This document shows, piece by piece, positions 1 through 14,400 of a DNA stretch of 64,000 nt (its first letter is position 1; each line of letters begins with the position of its first letter). Made by a program: the position numbers and the translations under genes. The DNA lies in contig CM059570.1 in assembly GCA_030386875.1 (NCBI GenBank), positions 35,517,422-35,581,421 of the forward strand. Direction: 5' to 3'. The notes under the pieces were generated by a model. That model was given only the letters and a program-made list of their open reading frames with translations. It did no database searches and was not told the origin of the DNA. The stretch is from Morinoia aosen (lineage: Eukaryota; Arthropoda; Malacostraca; Amphipoda; Talitridae).

Positions 1-2260
1 GTTCGTCTACTTAGTGAGCAAAGGATTTGTTATAATTACCTAGGTGAGCAACGAAATTGTTCGTACATGTACCAATCTTCAACATTAGTCATTTCTTAGA
101 ATTCAATAAGTTTACGCCAGAGTTCTCTATATAAAAAATATTAGATATTCAGCTTTCAGAAGAAGCAATTTAATGAATTCAGCACAAACATTTTACGAAA
201 AAAAGAACTGACAATAACATTTGGAGTTATAACAAGATAACATGACGATGTTATTAGTCAATAAATAGAACGACTCTACATATTTACTATCCTCGAACGG
301 TAATTGTACTTTTCAATCCACGTTAGACATGTTTGTGCTAAGAAATGATTGTATTCTTCAATGGCTACACGTAACCATTTTTAAAGGATTTTCTGATCTC
401 GACGATGTACAGTATACCAACTTTCAATTCTCGCCACACATTCTACAACAGATTCAAATCTGTCATGGAAGGCCATGGTCAAACCACCATCAGTTTAGTA
501 GAGCCAAGTAGTCAGAATTTCAGACTTATGCTCGATGTCACTACAGAGCTGATATTGAAACTAAGTCGAGCTCATAATTTTGCCCAAATAACTTGTGAGT
601 CTCACTTGGCTCCTTGATGTTGTCATCATGTTCTATTCCTCCTTTCATTGCGAATACATGACCAGTCCCATATGTGCTCAAACACGCTCAATGCCCAGAA
701 AATCACGCAAGAACACCTCCGTCAACTCTTGCATTGTGTAAGAAAAAAAAGCCTTCCCTCTTTAGAGCTAAATGTTTTACCCGTATCATTTTTCTCGATT
801 ATCTCGATTTTTCTCTCACTACTAGGTAGTAATCGTTTTTGATACTAATTTTCCTTTTCAAAATGAGTTGTGGCAATATTCGAGCGCGCTAATATAGTTT
901 CGAATTACGTAATTATCAATATAATTTTATACTAGTTAAGGGACTCTACAGCCACAACAAAGGCGGTTCAATAAAGCGATAAGAAGGGATCATTTAGCAT
1001 GAATGTAAAAAACAAGGACTCTATCTCCATCGTGAGCTTCCACACAGGGTACCCAGCGCATAGAAAAGCAACTTAGGAAGGAAGAAAAGACAAAGAAGAG
1101 ATAGCAAAGAAGGGCTGAAAACTGAAGGGCTAAAAGATGCAAAATGGTCACGAAAGACAGATGTCCCGATCTATAGCTTAGATAATCTAAAAGAATTCCG
1201 CTGGGGCACTAGTGCCAGTTTTGGTAGCATATTGACACACCTATTTAAACTAAGCCTAACGCCTATCCTATGCCTTAAAAGTGGGATGGCACAACTCATG
1301 TTTGTGGTCCTTGCAAACCATTAGTACTTGAAATACGGTAAATTGAATGAACATTTACGCTGATACCCCGCACATCCAAGTCTTTTGAGATGTCTTTCAA
1401 TACAACTCTCAGAGTTCATTTTCACCTCGCGACAAGGGCTGTGCTCAGCTCTTGCTGGCCACTTCAACAGCCTAACACGACCTGGCGTGGTCGCTTACCG
1501 AACTCCTCAAACATTTCACGGCATATTGTACTATAAACATATTCAAGGACAGCTGAGTTCTGTAGCTATAACAGAGCTGGTGAGAGTCGAAAACCTTTTG
1601 CTTGAAATCAACGTTGATCAAATTTGGTTTAATTACCATGCAAGGTCAGCGAGAATAACAATGCTGGTATACGTACCACCGCGCTATGTTCGCTATTGGA
1701 ACTTCATGTTACATTAATGATTCACAACTCAACCCACATGAAATAAAAATTTGACTTTTTTGTAAATACATAAATTCATATCTTTACAACGGGAGGATTT
1801 CCATTTCACGAACACTTTGTCAACTCATATTTTTATTGATGCTTTTCTAGGTGTGTTAAATGAAACTCATAAATTTAAAAACCTATATTCAAACTCTATT
1901 TCATACATACAACAGCAACGCAAGGTTTTACGATCATCTTCAGATCCCAAGAAACGAAAAAGTATTAAAGATTGGAGAATGTTTGAAAATTTCACCTCTA
2001 CTTTCACTCTAGTTCTGATAGAAAAGCCAATTCATATCTACCCCAAAGTACTTGAAACCGCAGGCAGCAGGCGCTTTGAGTAATTCAAATTTTATTCAGT
2101 GATCAGAACATGCAATTCACCCCAAACCATACCCGAAGTGACCGTGGCTCTACAGCAGACACGTTCTTTGCTGGACCGCAACATCAGACACCCCAAAGAA
2201 ATGAGAAATAATCCTCGTAAAAGAACCTATTAAACCACAATATACGCAAGACGAACACAC
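1..2260. other. Itpr intron downstream of exon 25
   Basis: No further Itpr exon could be recognised. It holds the diverged retroposon copy at 938-1250 and an unrecognised 110-codon plus-strand open frame (1385-1717) that I do not call a gene. Confidence 0.6.
938..1250 (-). repeat. Strongly diverged retroposon family copy
   Basis: Recognisable by ACAACAAAGGCGGTTC, GGATCATTTAGCATGAA, GCATAGAAAAGCAACTTAGG and AAAAGATGCAAAATGGTC in the same order as in better copies. The boundaries are uncertain. Confidence 0.4.
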
Positions 2261-2427
2261 CTGTCAGCAGTACGTCGGTCTGGGGTAGCAGTGGCTACTT
2301 TGCCCATATCTACTAAGAAGGACTTTTCAAAGAGGCTCCAGATGTGATGACTGTTATAGATCTCCTTCATCTCGACCTCCGTGTCGATGTAGCAGTGGTT
2401 CAGGAAGTTGATATACGCTTCCTTCAC
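2261..2427 (-). CDS. Itpr: Itpr exon 25: [20 protein letters not shown]
   Basis: This exon of 167 nt begins in phase 0 and ends with AG of a split codon at GTGTGT. It encodes [40 protein letters not shown] and [15 protein letters not shown]. Human reads [38 protein letters not shown]. The end is more divergent than the start. This is the last exon in the window, and the gene continues left of position 1. Confidence 0.94.
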
Positions 2428-5400
2428 CTGCGTTCAAAATGACAAAATTTAGATAACCCAACAAGAGACAAGAAGAATGTCGCTTTTGTACATCGTACAC
2501 ACTTTTTTCAGCAGTACTTCACAATCTCTCCGAATTTTTTTGTTTTACTTCACTACGGTAAGAATTTATTCAAAGATGTTTGAAAGTCATTTTTATCGAC
2601 AGCTTCATACACCTAGTTATATGATTTTGAAAATATTTAACTGGTCTAAATAATGAAAAAATATATATTTACCAAGTATATATATAGTGAAAGTATATCC
2701 AATACCTAGATCAAAAGAAAAAAATTCAGCACACGCTAAGAAGTATACCTAACTAAATTTGTGGTGTATATGGAGAGCCAAAACTATTGTAACTGGTTCA
2801 CACACATAACATACTTCAGTTCGCTTATAACTAAAATGAACGATGATCTAAATAACGCATTCATTTAAATGAGTATAAGCCGTAAACATTTCGATGCCAT
2901 GAATTGGGCCCGAAACAAACACCCGGTGTCAGTTAACACGTTATTTGCAACATGAGTTCCTTTGATCTGTTAGCTACGAAGGGACCCACTGGTAAGAACT
3001 CATTTCTATACACACCTAATCGAATGCAAATGGAAACAAGTCCCTCGCAATTTTGTATCCATTTCAGTGGTAAATATTTAAAATGAATTTAAATTAAATT
3101 CGATGTATTCACTGAACCTTAGTTTAACCTATTGCAGTTAACGTGCTAAAAAAGCTAATCACAAAACGGCACGACAAATTTATCCCCACAACTGTGCAAG
3201 CAAGCAACCAAGCCCAGCAAACAAGCAACACACGAAGCATGCTCATTTTTTGTGTATCGTTCAGTAAAGGTAGGATAGATACGATTAAGATATAGAATAG
3301 GAGATAGAAAACTTACAACAGGGGGAATGACAGCCATGAGTGGCGAATCTTAACGTCTTAAAAATTCAAGAGTCTATGCCGAAGACCAGAAATGTGCAAT
3401 AGTGAGGAACCTAAACCAAAGATAGAAATTGAACCAAAAACATATCTAAAGCATGGACAAGATTTTAAATTATTGACAAGAATTTTAATGAAGAACAAAA
3501 ATCCTAGTTGATGATAGGGACTCGAATCAAGAGATGGTTATCTGAACCAAAAACAGATCTGAGCCATAGAAAATAAATTCACCTTAACGAATCTGAAGGG
3601 AAACCCAGAATTTAAGAAAGAAACAGGCAACTGAGTCAAGATGTAATAAACACATGAATTAAAATGCAAACTAAAAGAAATATATTACAGTTAAAATGGT
3701 ACGAAATGAAAACAATAGACATCGAAGTAAAACGGGAACAAAAAGCATAGACCCAAAACCGTATCAAACGAATGAAAGAAGACATCATAATGTCAAATTA
3801 TCATGAAGTTAAAAAACTAATTAATAACAAAATAAAATCTCTAAAAGCAAAGGAAAAGACAAAAAACGAAAAGAACACATCAAAATGAACCATAAAAATG
3901 AAGAACGAGTCCATCAAATTCAAAAACCCTAACAGTGAAAAATGAAGGAATTTTAAGAGAATACAGGGAGAAGTAAACGAAAAACTGAAATAACACCGGA
4001 AAATTAGATCAATCATCGAATGTAGTTACATCCGTGGATAAAGCTCAGCTTCAGCTCAGTTGAGCGATAATCACAGGGGAACTCGACGACAAAATGTAAG
4101 CTCAAAAAGAATCACAGGGTGCAAAATTTGGGTGTCTCGGTTGGCACAGCATGTTGCGAGGGTGGAAGGAGGCGTAATCATGTTTATGCGGCGAAAAGGT
4201 GGAGTAAGGATAAAGAATGAAGGCAGTTGCATGGCACGCCGGCATCCCTGACGAGAGAGATAAATAAGTACGAAATGACAAATAAGGCCTACCGAATTAT
4301 AAATCAAAGCCCACAACGGACCCAACCAACAAGTATTACTGAGTGGATAGCTTCGATTATCACTGAGGAGCATTAGTTCTTAACATACACTGACGAGGAC
4401 AGACACTATCAGCATCCCTCTCGTGTATAGCTCAGCTAATTACCACCGGAGAGCGCTGAAGGCAAATCCTTTTCAGTGCCCCTCCTGTGAGGGATTACAT
4501 CGAAAAAGCCTCGATTAATTTCTAGGTGTTGATTAAAACGTGGGGTTATATTTTAGCGTCACGTAGCTTTCTCACTAATGCCACGGCCTACATACAAGCG
4601 TCTTTAATCAAACTACATAACATCGACAGCAAGACAACTGGGAAGGGTCTCCCCAACCAGTAGGACCATCAGAGATTCTGAAGTACAACGAACAAAATTT
4701 TCTTTATTAATTCTTACAGTGAAAACTGAATTTAGTGTTCAGTTATCCAATTAGGAAACTTTTGATCAACTGCAGAGCAGCGGTAACAAATCATTTCCCT
4801 AGCTGAAATTGCAGATATTTGTGCGGAGAACCAAAAACAAATAATACTATAGGACATGCAATCAATTCTCAATGAGTAACTAGCCGCAAACGGGTAACTG
4901 CCCTCGCCAGCTGAAAAATGAAAAATATAGATCTAATGACTTACGTATTCGTAAAAATATTTCATTCACGAACATAGGTAAGGAGCGTGGTTGAAACATT
5001 TCATTCAAATGATGAAAAATGAAATATACCTTCTACGGATACATAGCTACATCAGGAAATAGTTATGACCAGTAGGACAGAAGAGGCTGCACAACACAGA
5101 AACACACAACACCAACAGTCATGTCAATTAATTACAGCACGAGCAAAAATTTCCATTGTAAGGTGTCGCAAAAAGAACATACAGGAACAGAAGAAAAAGA
5201 AACTTATGTCCAAAGGCCAAGTAGTGGAACTCTTACACAGAAGACTGTAACAAAAGCTTGATCGTCACCAAAGAAAACTAAACAGGCGCACAGAAACTGC
5301 TCACTGATGTAAACTACAAAGAGGTAACCAAGGAGTGTCAGGGTGGCGGAGCAGTTGTACACGTCGAAGACAAAGCAATTTTCGAAAGCTAACTTCAAGC

Positions 5401-8400
5401 AGCAGTTGATATCTCTTCTTTTAGCAGCTCAGCCCAAGTGATGATGATTGAAAGTGTTGAAATGAACAGTCTTCCATAACCTTCTATATTGTAGCGGTTA
5501 GTTAGGCCACATTTCCACAGCAAAGTTGTTTTCACACAGAAAATTAATTGATTGATTATAAGAAAATTTTAGCCTCCATTTACCACGACAAAGATTTTCA
5601 CAGAGAGGAAGGAGGAAGGCACCATTTAGCATGAATTTTAAGAGAACGCGGGATCTATGCACAAGGTGCATAGAAACAGTAAGCTAAGAAAGAAGATCAT
5701 AAAACAAGAAAAAGTTGAAGAAGAAAGTAGTAGTAGGTGCTGATAAACAGGACAACAATGAACTGAAAAAAGATGGTCCATAAAAAAAGAAATACCTATT
5801 CTATTTCAACAAAAAGAAAGCCTACCTAACCTTTAGCTGGGGCCCTCACATAGTCCCCCTGGGAGCGCTAATTCCCATAGATACAATATTTGTATCCCCC
5901 TGAGGGGTTACGGACGACGTCAATGATGTTTTGATCGTTTAAGTCTCCTTCAAATTCTACTATGTTATAGATATTCCACTTTTGACAGTGTATCAGCCAT
6001 TTGCATTGACTGTAATAACGGTGTTAATTAGTTTGGATATTAATATGGTTCACGGTATCGAATCTAATAATGCGGTCAGATCAGGATTTGTTCTTTGTTT
6101 CTATGGTGAAGCTATCTCAACCAGAGCAAGTTTCGCATATGTTTTACAAGTTTTGCCTGAGTAGGTTTGGCTTCAAGACTAGTTATTTTTGGCTATTTCA
6201 TTTTGGAGGCAGAATGGATTCGTTTTGTTTCGCTTGAATTTTAAATTTGACAATGGAGAACTTTGTCAAGTTATCGTAATTCGTGATCGCTTGTTCTAGT
6301 GATGTGGGTGTGTACATTCATTTTCTTTTATTTTCCTTTCTCATCATGTTATGCATTTCCGTTACTTCCAGGATTCTTTTCGAATGTATATCTAATATTT
6401 GTTATTTAGTCATCCGTTGTTAGCAGTTTGCTTTTGGCTTCATTTCTGTCTGAATCATTGCATTCGTCTGCAGCTTTGGCGGTGAGTTTATCGAACACAT
6501 CATTTAGTTTCGCTTCTAAGTCATCTAGTTAACGGCTCTCACATTGATTCTGGTAGTTGAGTCGTCTCGATCATTATTTCAAGTTTTTTATTGTTCTTGT
6601 TCATCTTTTCAGCACCAATGCTGTTTAGGTTTTTTGTTTGGTAGCGTTGCTTAAATCGGTTTTATAGAAATCTATTCATAATTTTGGTTTATTTTTCCTT
6701 TTGGTGTGCATACTCCTGGCTTCAGAGGAAGTTTCCCCGCCTCGAGGCTGGGGCTTGAGGTGTTCGCTGGCTGTTACCAGAACCGTTGGAGGTTTTAATT
6801 CACAATCCAAAGTACTAGATTAGATTAGTTGTTAGTTTTAGCCTCCCTACCCACAGCAACAAATGCGATCCAAAGAGAGGAAGGAGGAAGACACCATTTA
6901 GTATGGAGTATCCAAAGTAATAAGTCAATTTGGATTAACTTAGGCTTAGTAACTGAAGGCTAATTTCTTAAATTATTTAGAAGCGCTGGAAGGTAAGGAA
7001 AATTAAAGAGAGGACATACAAAATTGGGACTCAAGCCCCTAGAAGCCAAGGCCATCACGTGGCACAGTTCTACCTAATAACGAGGATTTGGAAAATTATT
7101 CAAGATCTTGATCCCTCGAAGATGAATTTAACAATAAAGAAATGAGCAATTGAGTACTGCAATAGTACCACCAGTCACGAGAAGGTGCCAGATCAGCGGG
7201 ATACTTGCCCGTGAGCAGGTTGTTCTGTATCAATCCTTGTCTGACGATTTCATCCCCTTCACCAGGCTCAATAATTCACTAATTTTATACCAGTAACACT
7301 TGGTAAAAGGAATAGAAAACATTTCAAAGGTTTTGTAACCTATGTAACCTAATAATCATAAAATCATCGACAGTATGGATGAGTCTGGAGAGTCCGACGT
7401 TCATTTAGATTCAGGATTTGCCCATGAACGGTGTAGGACGACAGGAAATTTATTTCTCATACTCAAGACTTTATATCAGGCTTTGAAATCAATATATTCC
7501 CATGATCGCACTGGACGCGGTGATTATTAAATCCCTAAAAAATCGTACTTCATTTTTATGAAGAACTACAAAAACGTAAACTAACATGTCTCTTACGATG
7601 TCAACCTATGGTCACCGCGTTCAATACAAAAGCAAGACTGGGCAAAGGGTTTAACGCATGAACGGTAAAATTGTAGTGCAATTTGACTACATACCTGTTT
7701 CCTTGAAAAATAAAAAATCAATGCTCGTCTTGAAATATTGGTCGTCAAAATGAGTCACACGTCCAAGACGTCATCCAGTTTGAAAGTACTCAAACATCCA
7801 AGAGCGAAAAATTTATGTTACATCTCAATCAGAACATGAAAAATACAACGAGTTCTTTGGCTTGAAACCTTGTGCCTTATAACACCACACCACAAAAACG
7901 CACAGTATGTACAAGGCGACACTGAACAAACTTGCGTGGAACAGCAAGTGATGACAACACGAAGGGAACATTACGAGCTCAAGGTGAGCCAACAATTATT
8001 CTCTCAACACTGTGGCACGCAGACCTGCAAGATACAGTCAGGGTGCGTGCACACCGCCAGGATATCATCAAGAGTGAGGACGCTGTGGCACTTTATCTCC
8101 GTAAAGCAATTCGCGCCTTGAGTTAGATCCGACAGAAGATTCACGAGCTCTACGTGGTACCTAGAACACGATACGTTTTTTACTGTAGCAAAACGGATGC
8201 ACCAATGACGGAAAGTTCAGTAACTTGTATAGTACTTGAAAATGCGACAATGTGGGGTAGGAAAGAAATGGGCAGAAAGATGTCCAATTCGCTCTGGTAG
8301 GCAGAAAAATATTTGAAGACCGCTGCAGCAGAAGAGGGAAGAACAAATCAAATAACGATGGGTGAGCAATTGCAATAGCGGTCCAATCAATGATACCTGG

Positions 8401-11400
8401 CAACAAATTGTCTGATGTGAACAAGTCGTAAGATCTTAACCATGATCCACATGAGCGAGTAGTTGTCACCCACAAACTATTACGTAAATTTAAAGAAAGT
8501 TCAGGACAGAATAAGTGCAAACACACGACAACGTACGTCAAACTTTTCTAAAGACTATCAAGAAATGGAGTAACGTGACAAGCCAAATATCGGTACCAAC
8601 AGAGAATAACTTAAGTTTTCCTGGACAAAAGGAAGACATGGATGCGGCCATCATCCTGGTGTTTGAAATATGCACGCATACGAATACGAGAACAAGATCC
8701 CAAATGCAGGAGGTTGGTTACCCACACGAAAACTTCAAAAAACAGTAGTAAAATACACGCGATACTTAAGACCACATTTAAGTTAAGAATTCGTTATTTG
8801 GTAGTAGAGTAACGACCAAATAGTTTATACGGCAAGTGCACAGGATAATACAACGCTGTAAAGCAGGATTAAAGAATGGTTAAATATTATTAGAGTGCAA
8901 AAAAACATCCATGAACACCTGGGCTTTAAGGGCTGTAAAACACAATTTAACGATTATACGTTTTACGATCAATGCTGAAAATTTGATAAATTAAGCGGAG
9001 TTTAGATCATTAAATAAGACCATAAGCACCGACTGTTATGTGGAAGGTGAAAAGCAGTATTACAAACAAAACTTAAAAAACGGTTACAAAACTTCATGGA
9101 AATTAAAGCTACAATGAAGGAAAAGGAGTGTTCATATCACTAATTTTTGGATATATATGACTATTTGAATTATCCGGCATTAGTCATTCGCAAACATTTT
9201 GCTATCCATTGATATGGAAACTTTTAATAATTATATGGAGTTATAAACCAAATCGAGAGTAAACTTAAACTCATCTGCCGATAAGAAAGCATCTACTGCA
9301 CCGTGAGCAAATATAAGTGAGAGAAAATAAATGCCATGCCTTTTCTCCCATTACCAACAGAAAACAAACCAGTGAACTATCAGGTTATACGAGTACAAGA
9401 ATCTCCTCACATGCTGATGCGAGCACATTTGATTTAGTCTTAATCGCACAAGACAAATTTATGAAATAAGTCACACGTTTCAACTGAATCAAGAATAAAA
9501 TTCGAACACAGTTGATTTGTGAGAACTTTGTTGAGTGCACCTACACAGTAGACAAAATACTATGTAAGTAAGCCACACAGGATACTTGGATTTTTAACAC
9601 ATGAAAATTAAGAGCCTGTATTAAAACTAATAGGAGGCTAGAACACAAGTTGGGATTTTCTCATAACACCAAGAAGTAATGATGGAGAGTTAAAAGCCCT
9701 TCATGACTATCACCACAACATGACATGCAACAACAGAGCATTTAGCTGACACAAGCCACGAGTACATTAGTTTTAATTAGGAGGCAACACAGGACTCGCA
9801 ACTTGACACAAGGCACTGGAGTTTATATGATTGAGACGTAAAATTAGTGAAGTTAGTTGACACAAGGCACCGAAGCTTATATCAACGACAATTAGAATAA
9901 GTGCAGATGGTTGACATAAAGCAAAAAGGTTTCATCATAAGGGCATTAGGACAAGTGATGTATACTACTGAGAAGGAACAAGAGTGCAGTTAGTTCACAC
10001 AAGACACAGGCGCTTTAATGAAGACCGTGAAGACGTGCAGGCAAGGCTGCGTTACCTCAGGTATGCAGTCGGGGTGATCGACCATGTTGACTATGTCATC
10101 TAAAGGCAAGAGTGACTGGCATTTAATCTCAGTGGAGGCGTTTTTGCCCTCCGTGCAGCAGGCCAGCAGCCGCACCAACTCAATGTGGTACCTGTAGTGA
10201 GAGCGACACTTGTACCAGCGCTGGTTTCCCACACCACATTTTTCCCTGCACATTGCTCATCACAAATATTAACGTCCGATGGGAAGGAATATTCAATGAA
10301 AAATTAAATTAAAAGGAATGACTAACCTGGTAGAAAAAATTTTAAATTAAGACACAGATGCTATGAAATTGAACGGTTCATCTTCGTGTGTTAATAATAA
10401 ATCTGGATACCTTTTGTGGCACCTCTAAACAGCAAGACGGCATGTTCTAAACTGCGTGATCATCAACAAAGTAGGTTCGGTAATATGAGAAAACATGTTC
10501 AATGGCTTTAATATTGTGAAAAATAACAATTGTAATATCATGTTAGAAGAAAAGGTTGACACAAATTCCAGGTGAGACATTAAATTAACGCTGGTAACTG
10601 CAAACTGTAGAGTAGAATAAAACTTGAGAAACATCGAGACACCCAGCTTCACGCATCATTTGCTCTGTAAACATGAACCAAATGTGCCATTTACTTTAAT
10701 AAATGTACAGAGTCAGGTTGGTATACCGTACAAAAAATATACAGTACATAAAACGAGAAAAAAATTTACTCAGGCTCGGATCTTGGAGAAAAAACTGCAC
10801 GTGTACAAAACCTGAACAGTCAAGCAGACAAAGTTAATCGCTCCTTGGTACACCGAGTAAGAGAGCAAATGAGCCTGACGACACACTCAAGAACATCAAT
10901 AGAGCAGATTACTCTGCCGGTTGCTAGAGACATCTCTGGCGGTTTCTAGAACAAAAACAACGGTCGAGCATGCATCTTCGGCGGTTTCGCGAAGTGAAAC
11001 AACGCTAGAGCTTTCTTCTCTAGGGATATTTTGGAAAAAATACCGGCAGCGAAGACAACTTTGACAATCCTGCAAAAGACATGCTGGTAGAGCACACATC
11101 CCAGATGGCTCCCAGATAAAAATCTAAAGGTGAGTCCACACAAATACGAGCAGCTGTGAGGTGTGGCAGGCGTGGCACCAGCCGCAGATTACACCGCCAT
11201 CAGTGACGAGGTGCGCAAGTTTATCTCTATTACATTTACTCACTTACAAAACAAGTAATTGTTAAGGTGAATGATACCTCTGTTTTCGAAATATCGAAGT
11301 CTTTCACCTCTAGCAATAATTTATTCATGACTAGAAGTTAGAGTTTCAATAAATGAAATAAATATTTTCCACTGGCAAAAACGACGTTTTTTCAGTGAAA

Positions 11401-14400
11401 ACATGGTATCGCTAAATTAACGAAAATCGCATCCATTAAAAATACTTTCGAGTTTCAATAGTTGATAAATATTTCAAGAGCTCATTAACACTTCTGAAGC
11501 AGAAAATTCATTCATAATAACGTTTAAGCTAATAGCTTGAACCTTACAACTTCCATGCGCAATTTCGTAATATAAAATCAGGTTTGGTTTAGCATTAGTT
11601 ATTTCATGCTAATGTGTCTCAAACAGATATAATTAAATCCCGAATGAAACCTACGTCTTTATTCAAGAAGGCAATCATCCCAATGGAACTCTGAAAAGAA
11701 TTAGTGCCATTGATTAACTTATAGAACAATTTCTTATAGCCAGAGAAAATTTCTGACGTTACATACTGCTGCTGTGACTGTGAATACTGACAGCTGATTA
11801 ATTCTCCCAATTTAGCAGTACATCAAACGAACCTGACTATGAATTCGTGAAACCCTAACAGTAGTGAAGAGCCATCAAAATTCAAACACAAACCTAGATC
11901 ATTTCTACCTTAGGTTCCGAACGGAAAAAATGAGGTGTTTTCAGAAATTTCACATATAATTAATTGGTCGAATTCATTGTTCCTTTTATCAAATGACATT
12001 GCTGTGGACCAAAAGATTAAAACAACCCCTTAATATTATGCTCATATCACCAAGCTTCCCGATGGGACGGTGTCTTTGACAGCATGGAAGTATCATGCCA
12101 AACAGTCCTATAGTAATTGTCACTAAACAGGTCAATTTTGGCTCCACGCACAATATATGGTTCAAAGAATTTTTATACATCTATCCTCTTCTCCTTTCTT
12201 GCAAAGAGCTTATATATTCTACTTGTAAGCTCGAACAGCGTTTAGAGTACATCTAAAAAGACAAATAAATTCTGAGACATGCCATTGCAAACGACACAAG
12301 GACATGGAATATTTTATTATGTATATATAAAACATTTGTTGGCTACAAAATGAAAATTATGTCGAGTTTCAAGGGTTATAATTTCGACTCGACCATGAAA
12401 GACCAAAGAAGCGACGTACCTGAGTTGGCTGCCCTCGTCCAGGTCCATCTTGCTGCGCTCCATCTTCATCATCTCGATGAAGGCGTTGAAGGAAGACTTG
12501 TCGTTGTAGAACACGAGCACGTCCTCCTCAGCGTTCAGCAGCTGCCGAGAAGGTGCGGGTCAGTGGCACAAATCATGACAAGCGGAAAGCGCCAAAAAAA
12601 ACAGCCCAGCAGCGGAACGGAAACAAAAAATTTCGAGAAAAAACGAGGAACATGATATAGATAGAGCTGACAAAATAAAATGCTAAAAGAAAAGATTAGA
12701 TTAAATTATTAGTTAGTTTAAGCCTCCCTATCCAAAACAAATGCGATCCAAAGAGAAGAAGGAAGAAGGTACCATTTAGATCTCAGAATCTACGCAGAAA
12801 GGGCATAGAAACAGTAAGATGATAAAGTTCATGAAACAAGATCAAAGTTTAAGAAGAAAGTCATAGGTGCTGAAAAACAGGACAGCAGTGAACCGAAAAA
12901 AGATGGTCCTTAACAAAACAAAAATCTATTCTATTTTAACAAAAAGAAAGCCTACCTAACCTTTAGCTCGGGCCTTCACATTGTGCTGAAAGAAAAAAAG
13001 AAGAAAAAACAAAAAAGTGAAGAAAATCGAAATGAAGCGTACAGATGGGCAACACAAAAGAAAATAAGAGAAGGATAACAACGAAAAAGCGAACGCTCAT
13101 CGGAAGCTCGGTTAAGCAAAGATGAACGAAAATCAAAAGAAGGTAAGAATAAATACTAGTAACATAATAGGGAGTTTAAGCTAATGACTAATATTCTTAC
13201 GTGGTTCACTTGATTCAAGCCGGCCCCTTTGTTTCAAGTCATTGAGTAGAAAACACAATACGAGTACATCTAATATAAATTTCCAGTATTACTGAAGCTC
13301 ATTTCTCTTTTAGCTCACTCGATCTCACATCCAGTCCGCCCCTTTTCACTTTCGCTGCATACCCAGTTAATGTTCAGGAGAACGAGACCCTACCATCAGG
13401 ATGATAAACACACACGAAATTCCATACGAAATGGGAATGTGGCGACAAATTTTGCACCGAAGCTCACTTCCTGCATGACCATGTCCTGGCTCCGGCGGAT
13501 GAAGTGCCCCTCGGCCTTGACGATGGTCTGCAGGAACTTGAGGTACTGGACGTGCCTGCCCTGCGACTCGATGCACTGCACGAAGTGCTGGATCACCTTC
13601 TCGGCCACCTCGCTGCACAGCACGTGGTTGTCCTTGAAGATCGCGCAGATCGTCTTCGCCTCCAGCAGCTGCTCAAATTCAGAAATCAATCTATCTTCAG
13701 GACCTTATTTACGACAACGCATGTTGCCTGTTTTGAGAAGATTTGGGTTTTAACCATGGAGTGCTCCGCATTGTACACGTGAAACATAACTAAGGGTATG
13801 GCCAGACTGAACGCGTTGGCGCGACCCGCGCGTACGCAGGCAGTAGCTGCAATATTAAATACATGTGTTGCTATGAGAGCGGCACCTGAAGCGAGCGGAC
13901 GCAAGCAGACCAAAGCGTACAGACGCCGCGTCGCGCTGTCAAAATTCAGGATTACTTGGGAGAAATATTTGACGCTGCGCGGCGCGTTCAGTGAATCTCG
14001 AGCAGCAGTGAGTGATGGATGAGGAGCTGCTACTCCCTTCCATTGAGGCGTTGCCTGCAACTTGGGACGCTTTTCACCTTCAGCACAGTGACAGGGTGTC
14101 CATAAGCGACCAGTGGTCGATGGTAGCGGATGCATTGCAAGTTTCAGGTGAGAGTGGTAGCTGTGTTCAAGACCTCTAGCATACTTGTGACGCTTAAAAG
14201 TTTTCCTTGACATAAAGATAGGTAAATTATGAAATTTAGTTAAATTCATTTCCTTTATTGCAGAAAATTTGATCTGTCACTTAAACTAAGCTCATGTAAA
14301 TAACATTCGAGTTTAAACATATACGATGTTTCTTTACAATACATTTGAGTACCATGCGACTTTTCCAACACCAGAAATAAAATAATCTTTCAATTTGTTT

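Larger units (their letters stand above)
2428..10055. other. Itpr intron between exons 25 and 24
   Basis: A 7.6-kb intron. It holds purine-rich degenerate sequence with repeated GAACCAAAAACA (about 3360-4010), two retroposon copies (5545-5911, 6817-6906), a pyrimidine-rich block between them, and the tandem repeat beside exon 24. No RNA gene was seen. Confidence 0.7.

Noticed and set aside
1385-1717. 110-codon plus-strand open frame
   Set aside because: No family recognised, no clear splice or start context, and opposite to the gene. Could be chance or an old insertion.
4060-4370. Possible inverted repeat around GCGATAATCAC
   Set aside because: Only about ten bases match and the flanks diverge. 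Too weak to call an element.
8161-8541. 126-codon minus-strand open frame
   Set aside because: No similarity I can recognise to Itpr or transposons. Stop-poor by composition.
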